From Verrucomicrobiota bacterium (lineage in GTDB: Bacteria > Verrucomicrobiota > Verrucomicrobiia > Limisphaerales > J093): DNA of 64,000 nt. Position 1 is the stretch's first letter. Each line of letters opens with the position of its first letter. The position numbers and the translations under genes are program-made. The stretch lies in contig JAOSKK010000034.1 in NCBI GenBank assembly GCA_027493615.1, positions 372,001-436,000 on the forward strand, given 5' to 3'. Of the stretch, positions 51,663 through 62,337 are shown in pieces. The notes beneath the pieces were generated by a model, which had not been told where the DNA came from, did no database searches, and saw only the letters and a list, made by a program, of their open reading frames with translations.

Positions 51663-53147
51663 TTAGAAGTTCAGGGAGACTTCGGCGCGGAGGAAGGTGA
51701 GGAGCTCGCGATCCACATAGAAGTCGTCCTGCCAAATCAGCTCGCCCCAGAGATGGCCTTTGACGTGCCGGCTGAAGGTGTGCGTGAGCACGCCCTGGAA
51801 GTAATGACCGCGAAAGTGGCCATCCTGACTGAAGCGGGCGGCGTTGATGGTGCGGGTGGGGACGGACTCGGGGGCAAAGAGGGCGTTGTAGTAGAAGCCG
51901 AGTTGCATGGGCTTCATGGGGTTGAGGGTCCAGCCGGCACCGATGCGCTGGATGTTGTTGAGCTGGGCGATCTTGCCGCCGGTCTCCTGCACGTAGGAGT
52001 AGATGTAGAGCTCGCTCCAGCGCGGCCAGCGCCCCCAGAGGACATCGAACATCTCGTCGCGGCCGGTCGAGTCGGGGTCATCGCCGGAGAGGTGTTCGAA
52101 GATGAGGTGGGCCTGGTTGTTCAAGACGTCCTTGAAGAGGTAGCTCACGCGGGCGTTGACGCCGAAGGCGTCGAGGTCGCGACGTTCGGTGTTGGCGGCG
52201 ACGGGGGTGCGCACCATGGGATCCATTTTCTCGCCGAACTGGTAGGCGCCTTCGAGGGAGTAGCTCCAATGCTCGGCGGGGGTGCCGGTGATCTTGGCGC
52301 CGAGGGTGAAGATGTTGGCGTCGTCGCCGTTGCGGAACTCCTGGTCATCGCCCTTGTAGATGAAGTAGCCATCGATCTGGGTGTTCTTCAGCGACTTGTT
52401 TGAAGCGTAGAGAATGACGCCCTGCTCGTTCTGCTCGGTGAGGGTGTAGGCGCTGGAGTTGTCGAGCGTGGGCATCCAGTCGTCGGGGCGGGCGCGCTGG
52501 TAGATGAAGATGCCGTCGAATTTGGTCTTGAGGTCCTTGGCGTCGTAGGTGAGTCGGGCGCTGTCGAGGAAGTAGGTCCAGGAACCATCACCAGGGGTGC
52601 CGTCGGCGACGAGCCACCAGTTCCAGAAGTCGCCGAGGACGATATCCTGGCGGCCGGCGGTGACGGTGAGGGGTTGGTCGAAGGCGTTGGCCCATTTGAG
52701 GTTCAGGTTGTCCACGATGCCGTAGCGCCATTCCATGCCGCTCCGGCCGCCATAGACGGGGATGAAGGAGGGCTTGGTCCAGAGGCGCGACTCGGAGGCG
52801 ATCCGGGTGTTGAAGCTCACGTTGGTGACGGGGGTGGCGGAAGCCCAAAGCCGGCTGCGAAAGCGGATGACGTTCTGCTCATGCAGGGGATCGACGTCGG
52901 ACAGGCTGACGATGTTGTCGTAGTACTCGTCGCGGACGCGCAGGTCGGCGCCCCAGGACAGCCAGGCGGCGGGTTTCTTGGCGTCGGCGATCCACTGTTC
53001 CGTGGTGCTGAGCGGAGCCGCGGGCTTGGGGGCCGGCGCGGCGGGTGCCGTGGGCACACTAACGGAGGCGGATTGGGCGCAGAGTTTGGTCAGCCTGGCC
53101 GCCAGCGCCAGCGTGAGGAGGAGACAACGCGTCGAGGGAGGTTGCAT
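51663..53147 (-). CDS. alginate-export-family outer membrane porin
   Basis: 494 residues with signal peptide and alternating beta-strand pattern ending in phenylalanine (LRAEVSLNF), as expected for an outer-membrane barrel. Typical of the alginate_exp/AlgE-like family: SWGADLRVRDEYYDNI, VTAGRQDIVLGDFWNWWLV and HLIFEHLSGDDPDST. The frame is intact. It closes a minus-strand series with the symporter, ACT protein, paaK and iorAB, so it may admit the substrate handled by these proteins. Confidence 0.83.
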   Translation of the reverse strand: MQPPSTRCLLLTLALAARLTKLCAQSASVSVPTAPAAPAPKPAAPLSTTEQWIADAKKPAAWLSWGADLRVRDEYYDNIVSLSDVDPLHEQNVIRFRSRLWASATPVTNVSFNTRIASESRLWTKPSFIPVYGGRSGMEWRYGIVDNLNLKWANAFDQPLTVTAGRQDIVLGDFWNWWLVADGTPGDGSWTYFLDSARLTYDAKDLKTKFDGIFIYQRARPDDWMPTLDNSSAYTLTEQNEQGVILYASNKSLKNTQIDGYFIYKGDDQEFRNGDDANIFTLGAKITGTPAEHWSYSLEGAYQFGEKMDPMVRTPVAANTERRDLDAFGVNARVSYLFKDVLNNQAHLIFEHLSGDDPDSTGRDEMFDVLWGRWPRWSELYIYSYVQETGGKIAQLNNIQRIGAGWTLNPMKPMQLGFYYNALFAPESVPTRTINAARFSQDGHFRGHYFQGVLTHTFSRHVKGHLWGELIWQDDFYVDRELLTFLRAEVSLNF

Positions 53148-53181
53148 GATGTGTTGATGGGGTTGATCTGGCCAAAGTGAA

Positions 53182-55125
53182 TCAGGCGGAGGCCCCGGGG
53201 TTGCGGGTGCCGAAACAGTGGTCCAGGTGCCGGCTGTCCGTGGGGCGGGTGAAGGCGCTCACGACCAACAGGGTCAGGACGGAGAGGGGCAGACCGATGA
53301 AGAGCGGGTCGACCGACGGCCAGTTGGGGGCGTGGGCGAAGACGCTGGCCTTGACGAGGCCGATGGTGGTGCACTCGGGCAGCTTGACGAAGGTGAGCCA
53401 GAGGGCGGTGACGAGGAAGCCCACGAGCATGGAGGCCAGGGCGGCGGGTGGGGTGACGCGGCGGGACATGATGCCGCCGACAAAGGCAGGGAGGAAGGTC
53501 GAGGCGCACAGGCCGAAGAAGATGGCGGTGGCGCGGGGGATGATACTCACCACGTAGGCCTCCTTCTTGGCGTAGTAGCCGATGAGGACGGCGAGCACGA
53601 GTCCCACGAGGATCGAGACCCGGACGATCGAGATGGTGTGATCGTGGCCGCCGGTGGTGCGGCGCGGGGCGATGGTCTCGACGACGTCGCGCCCGACGGC
53701 GGTGCCGACGGTATGGAACTGGCTGGAGAGCGTGCTCATGGCGGCGGCCAGGAGGGTGAGGAGGAAGATGAGGCCAAACCACTTGGGCATCGCAGTCGTG
53801 ATGTAGGTGGGGATGATCTGGTCGGAGACCCCCTTGGCGACGACGACGGAGATGGAACGGCCCTGGGCGACGCGATTGGGTCCGGGGCCAGGGGTGAGAT
53901 AGGGCTGCTGCGCGTCCAGCACCGCCGGCAGGAGCGTGCCTTCGAGGATGGCACCGACGGCGTTGGTTTGTTTGGCCACTGGGAGCCACTGACCCTCGGT
54001 GTTCGTGGGGATCGCGGCGGTGAAGTTGGTGGTCGAGCCGTTCGGGTTGGTCTGCTTGATGAGGTCCAGCCAGGCGCCGCCCTCGGCGGGCCGGACCAAC
54101 TGGAGGAGGACATGCCCTTTGTCGGCGTCGATGGTGCGGATGACGCGGCCCTGGAAGAGGGGGCCATGGATGGCGAAGTAAGCATTCGAGAGGGCGCCGG
54201 TGGTGAAGGCGACGCCGGTCATGGCAAGGATGAACACGCCGCCGACGCCGACCGCGCGGTTAAGTTCGCGCTTGCTCTTGACGGTCATGAAGCGGACGGC
54301 GAGCTGGGGTTGGGCGAGCACGCCGATGCCCACACCCATGACGATGGTCGAGACGACGATCCACCAGAGGTTGTACTTCGGGTCGCCGAAGCCGAACTCG
54401 GGCATGGACGTCCAGCCGCGGTGGCCGATGCTGGTGAGGGTTCCCGGCAGGAGGTCCTTCAAGTCGGTGAGGGTGCGGTGGCCCTCGACGACGCCGCCGA
54501 CGCTGACGTAGGTGTAGATCAGCAGGACGAACATGCCGACGAACATGATCACGCCCTGCAGCGCGTCGGTGTACATCACGCCCTTGAGGCCGCCAAAGAA
54601 GACGTAGGCGGCCACGATGGTGGCGAAGAGCAGGAGGGCGGTGTTGTACTCAATGTGAAAGGCGGTGGCGATGAACTCCGTGCCACCGATCAGGACGGCG
54701 GCGCCATAGAGCGGCATGAACAGTGCAATGACCGCACCGGCAAACACCTGCACCACCCGGCTCTGGTAGCGGCGGCCGAGCAGTTCCGGGAAGGTATGGG
54801 CGTCGAGCCGGTGGCCCATCTGGCGGGTGGGTTCGCCCAGGAAGATGAAGGCGATGAAGATGCCGACGAAGATGTTGCAGAAGGTCAGCCAGAGCAGGCT
54901 CATGCCGAACAGCCCGGCGGCGCCGCCGAAACCGACAATGGCGCTGGTGGAGATGAACGTGGCCCCGTAGCTGAGGGACATGATGAAGGGGTGGGCCTTG
55001 CGTCCCGCGACCAGGTAGTCCGTGGTGGTCTTGGTGCCCCGGTAGCCCAACCAGCCCAGGTAGCCGGTGACGAACAGGTAGAGCAGGACGACGAGGATGT
55101 CGATCAGGGCGACTTGAGCGAACAT
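53182..55125 (-). CDS. sodium:solute symporter (SSS family)
   Basis: 647 residues, about thirteen membrane segments. SSS hallmarks: TTTDYLVAGRKAHPFIMSLS near helix 1-2, GGLKGVMYTDALQGVIMFVG, and LTLLAAAMSTLSSQFHTVGT with the second sodium-site serines. A large hydrophilic insertion (about 53870-54130) between helices is longer than usual. Start ATG 55125. Just upstream lies a 56-residue membrane protein that is a typical companion. Substrate likely a small carboxylate or aromatic acid, inferred from operon. Confidence 0.88.
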   Translation of the reverse strand: MFAQVALIDILVVLLYLFVTGYLGWLGYRGTKTTTDYLVAGRKAHPFIMSLSYGATFISTSAIVGFGGAAGLFGMSLLWLTFCNIFVGIFIAFIFLGEPTRQMGHRLDAHTFPELLGRRYQSRVVQVFAGAVIALFMPLYGAAVLIGGTEFIATAFHIEYNTALLLFATIVAAYVFFGGLKGVMYTDALQGVIMFVGMFVLLIYTYVSVGGVVEGHRTLTDLKDLLPGTLTSIGHRGWTSMPEFGFGDPKYNLWWIVVSTIVMGVGIGVLAQPQLAVRFMTVKSKRELNRAVGVGGVFILAMTGVAFTTGALSNAYFAIHGPLFQGRVIRTIDADKGHVLLQLVRPAEGGAWLDLIKQTNPNGSTTNFTAAIPTNTEGQWLPVAKQTNAVGAILEGTLLPAVLDAQQPYLTPGPGPNRVAQGRSISVVVAKGVSDQIIPTYITTAMPKWFGLIFLLTLLAAAMSTLSSQFHTVGTAVGRDVVETIAPRRTTGGHDHTISIVRVSILVGLVLAVLIGYYAKKEAYVVSIIPRATAIFFGLCASTFLPAFVGGIMSRRVTPPAALASMLVGFLVTALWLTFVKLPECTTIGLVKASVFAHAPNWPSVDPLFIGLPLSVLTLLVVSAFTRPTDSRHLDHCFGTRNPGASA

Positions 55126-55247
55126 GGCGATGCGGTGGGTTGGGGCCTGGCGCCGTCCAGGGGCAGGGCCGGGTCCGGGATGCGGGCAACGGGGCTGAGC
55201 GGAAAGCGGGGCATGAGCCTCCAGGCCCGGCGGGGCCGGCGGGCGAC

Positions 55248-55418
55248 TCAGAGCTTCTCTTCGAGTTGGTCCTCCTGCTTGGCCCAACGGACATCGTCGG
55301 GCTGGACGGTTTCGTCGCCACGGTTCCAGTGGCGCCAGCTATAAACGACACAGGCCAGGGCACTCAGCAAACACAAGATGTACGCCAGCCAGACCCAGGG
55401 ATCAGGGATACCGAGCAT
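55248..55418 (-). CDS. small membrane accessory protein of the symporter
   Basis: 56 residues: one membrane helix (PDPWVWLAYILCLLSALACV) followed by a charged tail (WNRGDETVQPDDVRWAKQE). Such proteins are found directly upstream of SSS transporters in many bacteria. Frame and spacing on the minus strand fit co-translation. Confidence 0.75.
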   Translation of the reverse strand: MLGIPDPWVWLAYILCLLSALACVVYSWRHWNRGDETVQPDDVRWAKQEDQLEEKL

Positions 55419-55432
55419 AAGCGATTCCTTGT

Positions 55433-55873
55433 TCAGGCTTCGAGTCGACGGAAGAGATCCTCGGCGTCCACCACTTGGACCTGCGCCGTCTGCAAGGCGG
55501 CCAGGGCGGTGTCGGGGTCCTGGAAGCGGAACACCAGCAGACCGCGGTGGTCCGTCCGGACGGTGAAGGCGTACATGTACTCGACGTTGATGCCGGTGCG
55601 CTCGAAAACCTCGAGGAGGTTGGCAAGGCCGCCGGGTTGGTCGGGGACGGCAACGACGACGACCTCGGTGAGCTTGACGGTCCAGCCGGCGTCTTCGAGG
55701 AGGCGGCGCGCCTTTTCCCAGTCGCGGACGATGAGCCGGAGGATGCCGAACTGGTGGGTGTCGGCCAGGCAGAGCGTGAGCAGGTTGATCCCGGCCTGGG
55801 CCAGCACCCGGCACGGGGCGCTGAGGGCGCCTGGTTTGTTTTCGAGAAAGACCGAGAGTTGCTTGAGTTTCAT
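55433..55873 (-). CDS. tandem ACT-domain regulatory protein
   Basis: 146 residues with two ACT domains: QLSVFLENKPGALSAPCRVL and VVVAVPDQPGGLANLLEVFE, each with the G-x-L loop that binds amino acids. Proteins of this type accompany paaK and indolepyruvate oxidoreductase genes and probably sense aromatic amino acids. Frame intact. Confidence 0.85.
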   Translation of the reverse strand: MKLKQLSVFLENKPGALSAPCRVLAQAGINLLTLCLADTHQFGILRLIVRDWEKARRLLEDAGWTVKLTEVVVVAVPDQPGGLANLLEVFERTGINVEYMYAFTVRTDHRGLLVFRFQDPDTALAALQTAQVQVVDAEDLFRRLEA

Positions 55874-55921
55874 GGTTTGTCGGGGCCGGGGTCGGCGGCG
55901 GCTGGCCGCTTCCGCCGGCGT

Positions 55922-57247
55922 TCACAACTGGCGCCGGTCCACCACGCGTTTGGCTTTGCCTTCGCTGCGTTGGAGCGTATGCGGTTCGACGAGCCGGACG
56001 TGGACGTGGAGGCCGATGACCTGGGCGATGGCGTGGGCGAGGCGTTGCTGGAGTTTCTCGAGCGCGCCGACGGTGTCACTGAAGAACTGGGCGGTGACCT
56101 CGACCTGCACCTCCATCTGGTCCAGGCCTTTCACGCGGTCGACGAAGATCTGGTAGTGAGGCAGCGTGCCCTCGACGCTGAGCAGGGCGGCCTCGATTTG
56201 CGAAGGGAACACGTTGACCCCGGATGATCATCATGTCGTCGGTGCGGCGGGCGATGCGCTTGATGCGGCGGAGGTGCGGCCGCACGCGCAGGGCTCGGGG
56301 TTCAGGGCGCTGATGTCGCGGGTCCGGTAGCGGATCATCGGCATGGCCCGCTTGCAGAGCGTGGTGAGGACGAGCTCGCCCTCGACGCCATCGGGCACCG
56401 GTTCGCCGGTTTCCGGATTGATGACCTCCGGGTAAAACATGTCCTCGAAGATGTGCGGCCCGGCCTGGTGCGGGCATTCCATGGCAACGCCCGGGCCGAT
56501 GATCTCCGAGAGGCCGTAGATGTCGTAGGCCTTGATGCGGGTTTCGGCCTCGATGCGCGTGCGCATGCCTTCGGTCCAGGGTTCGGCGCCGAAGACGCCG
56601 GCGCGAAGCGGCAATTGCTTGAAGTCGACCCCCAGCTCGCCGGCGCGTTCGATGAGGTGCAGGAAGTAGCTGGGGGTGCAGCAGATGGCGGTGACGCCGA
56701 AATCCTTGAGGATCATGATCTGCCGGTCCGTGTTGCCGCCGGAGATCGGGATCACGCCAGCGCCCAGGGCTTCGGCCCCGTAGTGGGCACCGAGGCCGCC
56801 GGTGAAGAGGCCGTAGCCGTAGGCGTTTTGGATGACGTCGCCAGCATGCAGGCCGCAGGCGAGGAAGCTGCGTCGCATGACCTGGGCCCAGTCATCGACG
56901 TCCTCCTGGGTGTAGGCGACAACGATCGGTTTGCCGGTGGTGCCGCTGGAGGCATGGAACCGAACGATTTCCTGCAGCGGACTGGCGAAGAGGCCGAAGG
57001 GGTAGGTATCGCGCAGGTCGGTCTTGGTGGTGAAGGGGAGCTTCGGGACGTCGTCCAAGGACCGGAGGTCGGCCGGGGTGAGGCCGCGTTCGGTGAGCCG
57101 TTGGCGGAAAAGGGGCACGCGGTCGTAGGCGCGCTGCACGATGAATTGCATCCGGGACCACTGCACGGCGCGCAATTGCGGCAGCGGCAGGAAGTCCATT
57201 GCGCTGGCGGGATCGAACGGGCCGGGGGTCGAGGCTGCAGGGTTCAT
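55922..57247 (-). CDS. paaK: phenylacetate-CoA ligase (AMP-forming), frame-broken
   Basis: About 440 residues. Motifs: [18 protein letters not shown] (P-loop), [33 protein letters not shown] and [20 protein letters not shown]. Breaks near 56270 and 56215 separate the C-terminal domain; reading across gives [16 protein letters not shown], then [13 protein letters not shown] with the hinge and lid of the family. It activates phenylacetate or a related aryl-acetate. Between iorB upstream and the ACT gene downstream. Confidence 0.9.
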
Positions 57248-57256
57248 GGCAGGGGA

Positions 57257-57765
57257 TCAAAGGCGTGCCCGGGACGCCGCGTCAGGCGGGGGACCCTGCT
57301 GGCGGCCGAGGGCGAACGCACGAAGGTTGCTGACGAGCAAGCCGGGCGGGAGGTTGGCTTCGAGGGCGGCCTGCCAGCAGGCTTCCGGAAGGTCGAGGTG
57401 CCGGCTGAGGCAGCCGAGCATGGCGACGTTCAGGCTGCGTTTGTTCTCGAGCTGGGCGGTGTCCACGTGGGAGGGCTCGATGAGCACCCCGCCCGGCTGA
57501 GATAACCCCGGTTGTTTTCGAGTTGATCCGGCGTCAGCACGACCAGGAAGTCCGCTTCGCCGAAAGGGACCATGGGGCTGAAGACGCGCGGGCCGAAGCG
57601 GACGTCGCTGTTGACCGAGCCGCCGCGCTGGCTCATGCCGTGAACCTCGGCCTTCTTGACATCGTGGCCGGCGCGGAAAACGGCGTCGCCGAGGATGTCC
57701 GACGCCTTCAGGACGCCCTGACCGCCGAGGCCGGCGATCACGACGCTGGTAACGGAGTTTCGCAT
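57257..57765 (-). CDS. iorB: indolepyruvate oxidoreductase subunit beta, frame-broken
   Basis: About 170 residues, slightly short for IorB. N-terminal VVIAGLGGQGVLKASDILGD, VHGMSQRGGSVNSDVRFG and FLVVLTPDQLENNRGYLSR. After a break near 57495 it continues IEPSHVDTAQLENKRSLNVA and ANLPPGLLVSNLRAF. Gamma-type domain of 2-oxoacid:ferredoxin oxidoreductases. ATG 57765 lies inside the end of iorA (28-base overlap). Confidence 0.87.
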
Positions 57766-59383
57766 ACGCAAGCACACTCGGCTTCCTGGGCCTGACGCTC
57801 GTATTCCTTGAGTTGTTTGGCGATGAGGATGCAGGGGCGCCGGACGATGATGACCGCCAGTTCGCCACTGTTCAGACAGCGCGTGAGCACCTGTTCGAAC
57901 TCGTCGGACCCGAGGCGGGGTTCGACGACATGGACCTCGCGGATGCCCAGACCGCGGGCCAGGTCCTCAAACACCACCCGTCCCGTGGCCCGGTGTTCGA
58001 GGGTGCGACCGGTCCCCGGATGCTCCTGATGGCCGGTCATGGCGGTGGTCGAGTTGTCCAGAATGATCAGCACGTGTCCGCCGGGCGGCGGGTTGTAAAC
58101 CATCTCGACCAACCCGCTGATGCCGCTATGCACGAAGGTGCTGTCGCCGATGATGCTGACGACGCGGCGGGCCTGTTCGAAGGGAAGCACATGGCGCAAG
58201 CCGAGCCCCACCCCGAGGCTGGCGCCCATGCAGACGCAGGTGTCCATGGCCTCAAACGGGGCGAGGGCGCCGAGGGTGTAACAGCCGATGTCACCCGCCA
58301 CAATGGCCTGCATCTGGTGAAGCGTGCCGAACACCTGGCGATAGGAACAGGCATCGCAGAGCTGCGGGGGTTTGCCGGGCGGCCGGGTCGGTTCGGGAGT
58401 CACGTCGCCGGCCAGCAACCGCCGCACGCGGGCAACGTCGAACTCGCCGAAGCGGTACAAGTCGGCCTTGCCCTCGACCGGGATACCGGCGGCGCGGATC
58501 GATTCGACGAGGTACGGGTCGCCTTCCTCGACCACGAAACACCGCTCCACGAATCCGGCAAAGGACCGGATGAGGTCGAGAGGGAGGGATAGGTCATGCC
58601 GAGCTTGAGCACACTGGCCTCGGGCGCGGCTTCGCGCACGTGGGCCCAGGAGATGCCCGAGGTGATGATGCCCAGCTTGCGGTCGGCTTCGTGGACGGAG
58701 TTGAGCGGCGAGGTCTCGTTCCACCGCGTGATCTCGGCCAACTTCTGCCGCAACCGGCGGTGGGCGGCCCGGGCATAGGCCGGGATCATGACCCGCCCGC
58801 GCACGTCGCGTTGGAACGCGGGTGCCTTGAGGTCCGCCACCGGCAGGCTGGGGCGCACGACGCTCTTGCTGTGGCAAATGCGGGTGGTGACCCGGAAAAG
58901 GATGGGGATCTGCCATTTCTCGGACAACTCCGCGCCCTGCAGGAAGAAGTCGTAGGCCTCCTGGGAATCACTGGGCTCGAGCATGGGCACGCCGGCGGCG
59001 ACGGCATAGCGGCGGTTGTCCTGCTCGTTCTGGCTCGAGGCCATGCCGGGGTCGTCCGCCGAGATGACGATGAGCGCGCCGGTCACGCCGGTGTAGGCCA
59101 CCGTGAAGAACGGGTCCGAAGCCACGTTCAAACCCACGTGCTTCATCGTCGCGAGGGCGCGGCGCCGCCGTAGGCCGCGCCGATGCAGACTTCGAGGGCG
59201 ACCTTCTCGTTCGGCGACCATTGGGCGCGGCCGCCGAGGCGGGCGAAGTTCTCAAGGATCTCGGTGGAGGGCGTGCCGGGATAGCCGGCGCCGAGCGCGA
59301 CACCGGCGTGGCGGGGCGGCAAGGGCGATGGCCTCGTTGCCGCTGAGCAACAGCCGTTCACCGGGTGAGGACACAGGAGTCAT
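57738..59383 (-). CDS. iorA: indolepyruvate oxidoreductase subunit alpha, frame-broken, no ferredoxin domain
   Basis: Thiamine-diphosphate enzyme that oxidatively decarboxylates aryl-pyruvates to aryl-acetyl-CoA. About 548 residues. N-terminal GERLLLSGNEAIALA, GYPGTPSTEILENFARLGG; middle MKHVGLNVASDPFFTVAYTG; TPP region CDACSYRQVFGTLHQMQAI, GDIGCYTLG and GDSTFVHSGISGLVEMVYN. Breaks near 59310, 59155 and 58590. Known IorA proteins end in two [4Fe-4S] motifs; here the protein stops soon after RRPCILIAKQLKEYERQ, with only CACVC in the tail. Electrons would need another carrier. Confidence 0.87.
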
Positions 59384-59636
59384 GCAAGGATCACGGAAAG
59401 CGTCGGCCTACGGTCTCGCGGGTGCACACGGCACCTGTTCGGGGGAGACTCATCGGCTGTCACGCGGGCATTGAGCGGGAGAGGTGGAGCGAGCGGCTAC
59501 CTCGATTTTGCCCAAATGTTAGCAAATCTTGCCGGGGACTCGACAGGAGGTCGCCGGTCGCTATGGTGGGCCCTTCACCACGATGAAGACGACGATTGCG
59601 TGCCGTTGGGATGCCCGGGAACTCGAACACCGACCG

Positions 59637-60848
59637 ATGAAGGCGGGGTGGCGTCGAAGCCTGGCGAGGTTCTGGCTGGCAGCGCTGGCGGGCATCGGCG
59701 CCTTGACCGGCGGGCTCCGAGCCGCGGACGAACCGGAGTTCTTTCCCTTGATGGCCTGGAACTGGGTTCCTTCGGAGGCGGCCGCCTTCCAGAAGTTGCG
59801 CGACTGCGGGTTGACCGTGGCGGGGTTCGTGGCGCCGCGGGATCTGGATCTCTGCTACGCCGCCGGGTTGAGAGCCATCGTCCACGATCCCCGCACCTCG
59901 GACTACGACTGGCGCCACGTGGACGAAGCGGTGGCGCGCCGCAACGTCGCGAGTCTCGTGGCCGAGGTGGGCCGGCACCCGGCCGTCTACGGGTACTACC
60001 TCCGGGACGAACCGGGCGCGGAGTTGTTCCCCGGTCTGGCGAAGGTGGCGGCACTGGTCCGGGAGCTGGCGCCGGGCAAATGGCCTTACATCAACCTGTT
60101 CCCGAACTACGCGAGTCCGGCTCAACTGGGAACTGCCACCTACGCCGAGCACCTCGAGCAGTTCGTGAGCCTGTGCCAGCCCACCGAGCTGAGCTACGAC
60201 CACTACGCGCTGATGGAGGATGGCTCGTTGCGCGACGGCTACTGGCAGAACCTCGAGCAGATGCGCGGCTTGTCCCTCCGCCACGGCCGGCCGTTCTGGA
60301 ACATCGTGCTCACGGTGGCGCACTTCCGGTACCGTGAACCCACGGCGGCCGACCTCCGGTTCCAGGTGTTCAGCACGCTCGCCTACGGCGGACGCGGCCT
60401 GGCGTATTTCACGTACTTCGCACCCCAGGTGGGCAACTATCGCGCCGCACCCGTCGACCAGTTTGGCCATCCGACCGCCACCTGGGATCATCTCCGGAAC
60501 GTGAATCTGCAGGTCGGCCAGCTTGCCCCCGTCCTGCTCCACCTCACCTCGAACGACGTGTACCACTTCGGCGACGTGCCCGAGTTGGCCCACGGCCCGG
60601 GGCCGGACTCCCTGGTCGAAAGCGTGGGCGAGGCGCCGCTGGTGGTGGGCGACTTCACCCACTCGGACGGATGCCGCTACGTGCTGTTGGTGAACAAGGA
60701 CCTGGTTCATTCCTGGCCCTGCTCACCGCGGTTCCGCAAGCCGGCCTCCGCGCCGCGGCTGGTCTCGCCGTATACGGGCCGGTTGGTCGGGTTCGGGGGT
60801 GAACAGCTCTGGCTGGCGCCCGGCCAGGGGACGCTGCTAAGGCTCTGA
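59637..60848 (+). CDS. secreted TIM-barrel glycosidase-like protein
   Basis: 403 residues from ATG 59637, chosen because a signal peptide (LARFWLAALAGIGALTGG) starts there; ATG 59583 in the same frame is less likely. Barrel-like pattern: FFPLMAWNWVPSEAAAFQKL, VYGYYLRDEPGAE (a Glu-containing strand end), TELSYDHYALMEDGS and YGGRGLAYFTYFAPQ, resembling GH42-like beta-galactosidase relatives. Frame intact. Convergent with the sulfatase and overlapping it by 12 bases. Confidence 0.65.
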   Translation: MKAGWRRSLARFWLAALAGIGALTGGLRAADEPEFFPLMAWNWVPSEAAAFQKLRDCGLTVAGFVAPRDLDLCYAAGLRAIVHDPRTSDYDWRHVDEAVARRNVASLVAEVGRHPAVYGYYLRDEPGAELFPGLAKVAALVRELAPGKWPYINLFPNYASPAQLGTATYAEHLEQFVSLCQPTELSYDHYALMEDGSLRDGYWQNLEQMRGLSLRHGRPFWNIVLTVAHFRYREPTAADLRFQVFSTLAYGGRGLAYFTYFAPQVGNYRAAPVDQFGHPTATWDHLRNVNLQVGQLAPVLLHLTSNDVYHFGDVPELAHGPGPDSLVESVGEAPLVVGDFTHSDGCRYVLLVNKDLVHSWPCSPRFRKPASAPRLVSPYTGRLVGFGGEQLWLAPGQGTLLRL

Positions 60849-62173
60849 CTCCAGCCGCGCCGGCCACCAAGCGTCAAGCCGCCGGGCCAGGGACGTCAAG
60901 CGGTCCGGGTGCTTGGCGGCGAGGTTGCGCGTTTCGAACGGGTCGGTAACCAGATCGTAGAGCTCGGCCTCACCCGTGGGTTCGTTGAGGGGGCTGGGGA
61001 GGATCAGCTTCCAATCGCCCGCCACGCACCAGCGCCAGCGCAGGTTCCGCACCGGTTCATCGAGGTCCACGGCGTCGTGTGTGAAGCAGGCCCCGAAGAT
61101 CGCCTCGCGCCGCGCGACGGCCGTCGCGTCGCGCAGGTCCAGGCCCGGAAGGCCGGGGGGCGGTGCGACGCCACAGGCGCGCAACAGCGTGGGCATCAGG
61201 TCCACCGAACTCGCCAGCTTCGTCGATTCTCCGGCGGCGATCCGGCCGGGCCAGTGCAGCAGGATCGGGGTGCGCAGCCCGCCGTCGTATGGAGATTGCT
61301 TCGACTTGGGCGCATACTGGCCCGTGACGGGATCGGTGATCCAGCCGTTGTCCGCGATGTAGGCGATGAGGGTGTTGTCCGCCAGTCCCTCCCGTTCGAG
61401 GTGGGCCCGCAGTTCCCCACAGGTCTCGTCGAACCACTCGACCATCGCCCAGTACCGGGCGACCGCCAGCGAGGGGCGATGTCCCGATAACGCGCCAGCA
61501 GGCGCTCGGGCGGGGTGTGAGGGTCATGAGGCATGAGGGGCGCGTACCAGATGAAAAAGGGCTGGTTCGCACGACGGGCCTCCGCGATGAACGCGTAAAT
61601 CGGCTCGAGCGTCTCCCGTCCGATCCGCAGCCCGGCGTCGCCGTGCCGTCCGCCACGAGCTTCGTCGCCGACCGTCATGCCGTCGGTGAAGCCGCCGCGC
61701 GCGTAATGGCCCTGCCACCACTTGCCGGTTTGCAGGCTGTGGTAGCCGTGCCCACCGAGGACCCGGGGCAGCGTCGGGACGGATTCGAGGAACCGGTTCA
61801 TCCGCTCGCGACCCTCGCGGAAGGCGGCGGTCTGGTAGGCTTGACCGCGCGGGACATCGGCCGGCAGGGGCGGGTCATTGCTGGTCACCCGGTGCTGATG
61901 GGGAAAGCGGCCGGTGATGATCGACGCGAGGCTGGGACAACAGAGGCTGGCGGTCACGTAGCCGCGCGGGAAGCAGAGGCTCTCGCGCGCCAACCGGTCC
62001 AGGTGCGGCGTCCGAAGATGCGGGTGCCCCATGAATCCGTAATCGGTCCAGGCGTGGTCATCCGACACGATGAGCAGCACGTTGGGATGCGCGGGCGAGG
62101 AGGCGGGCAGGTCTGCGGCGCGACCGGTCACCACGAGCACACCGATCAAAGGCAGCAGTTTCCAGCGTTGCAT
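60837..62173 (-). CDS. exported sulfatase, frame-broken
   Basis: About 445 residues with signal peptide from ATG 62173. Metal and active-site pattern: NVLLIVSDDHAWTDYGFMG, the formylglycine site LCCPSLASIITGRFPHQH (C-x-P-S followed by Leu instead of the usual Arg), LQTGKWWQGHYARGGF and IAYIADNGWITDP. One break near 61475 is repaired to give RDIAPSLAVARYWAMVEWFD. Likely desulfates a glycan, in line with the nearby glycosidase-like and esterase genes. Confidence 0.87.
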
Positions 62174-62337
62174 GGCGGGCTTCACGGGTCGGGAAGCTAC
62201 GATCCCCCGCCCCGCGCGGTCAACCGTCGGCAGGGGCGAAGCGCCAAGGGCGAAGGGCGAACTTCGAACTTCGAACCTCGAGAGGCGAAAGGGGGTGCAT
62301 AATGCTTTGACGCCCCCCGCGCTTTGCTTACGCTGCA

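Noticed and set aside
53218-55344. 708-codon plus-strand open frame opposite the symporter
   Set aside because: Composition dominated by Gly, Asp, Glu and Val repeats (DDDGDG-like) typical of an antisense frame over a membrane protein; no family features.
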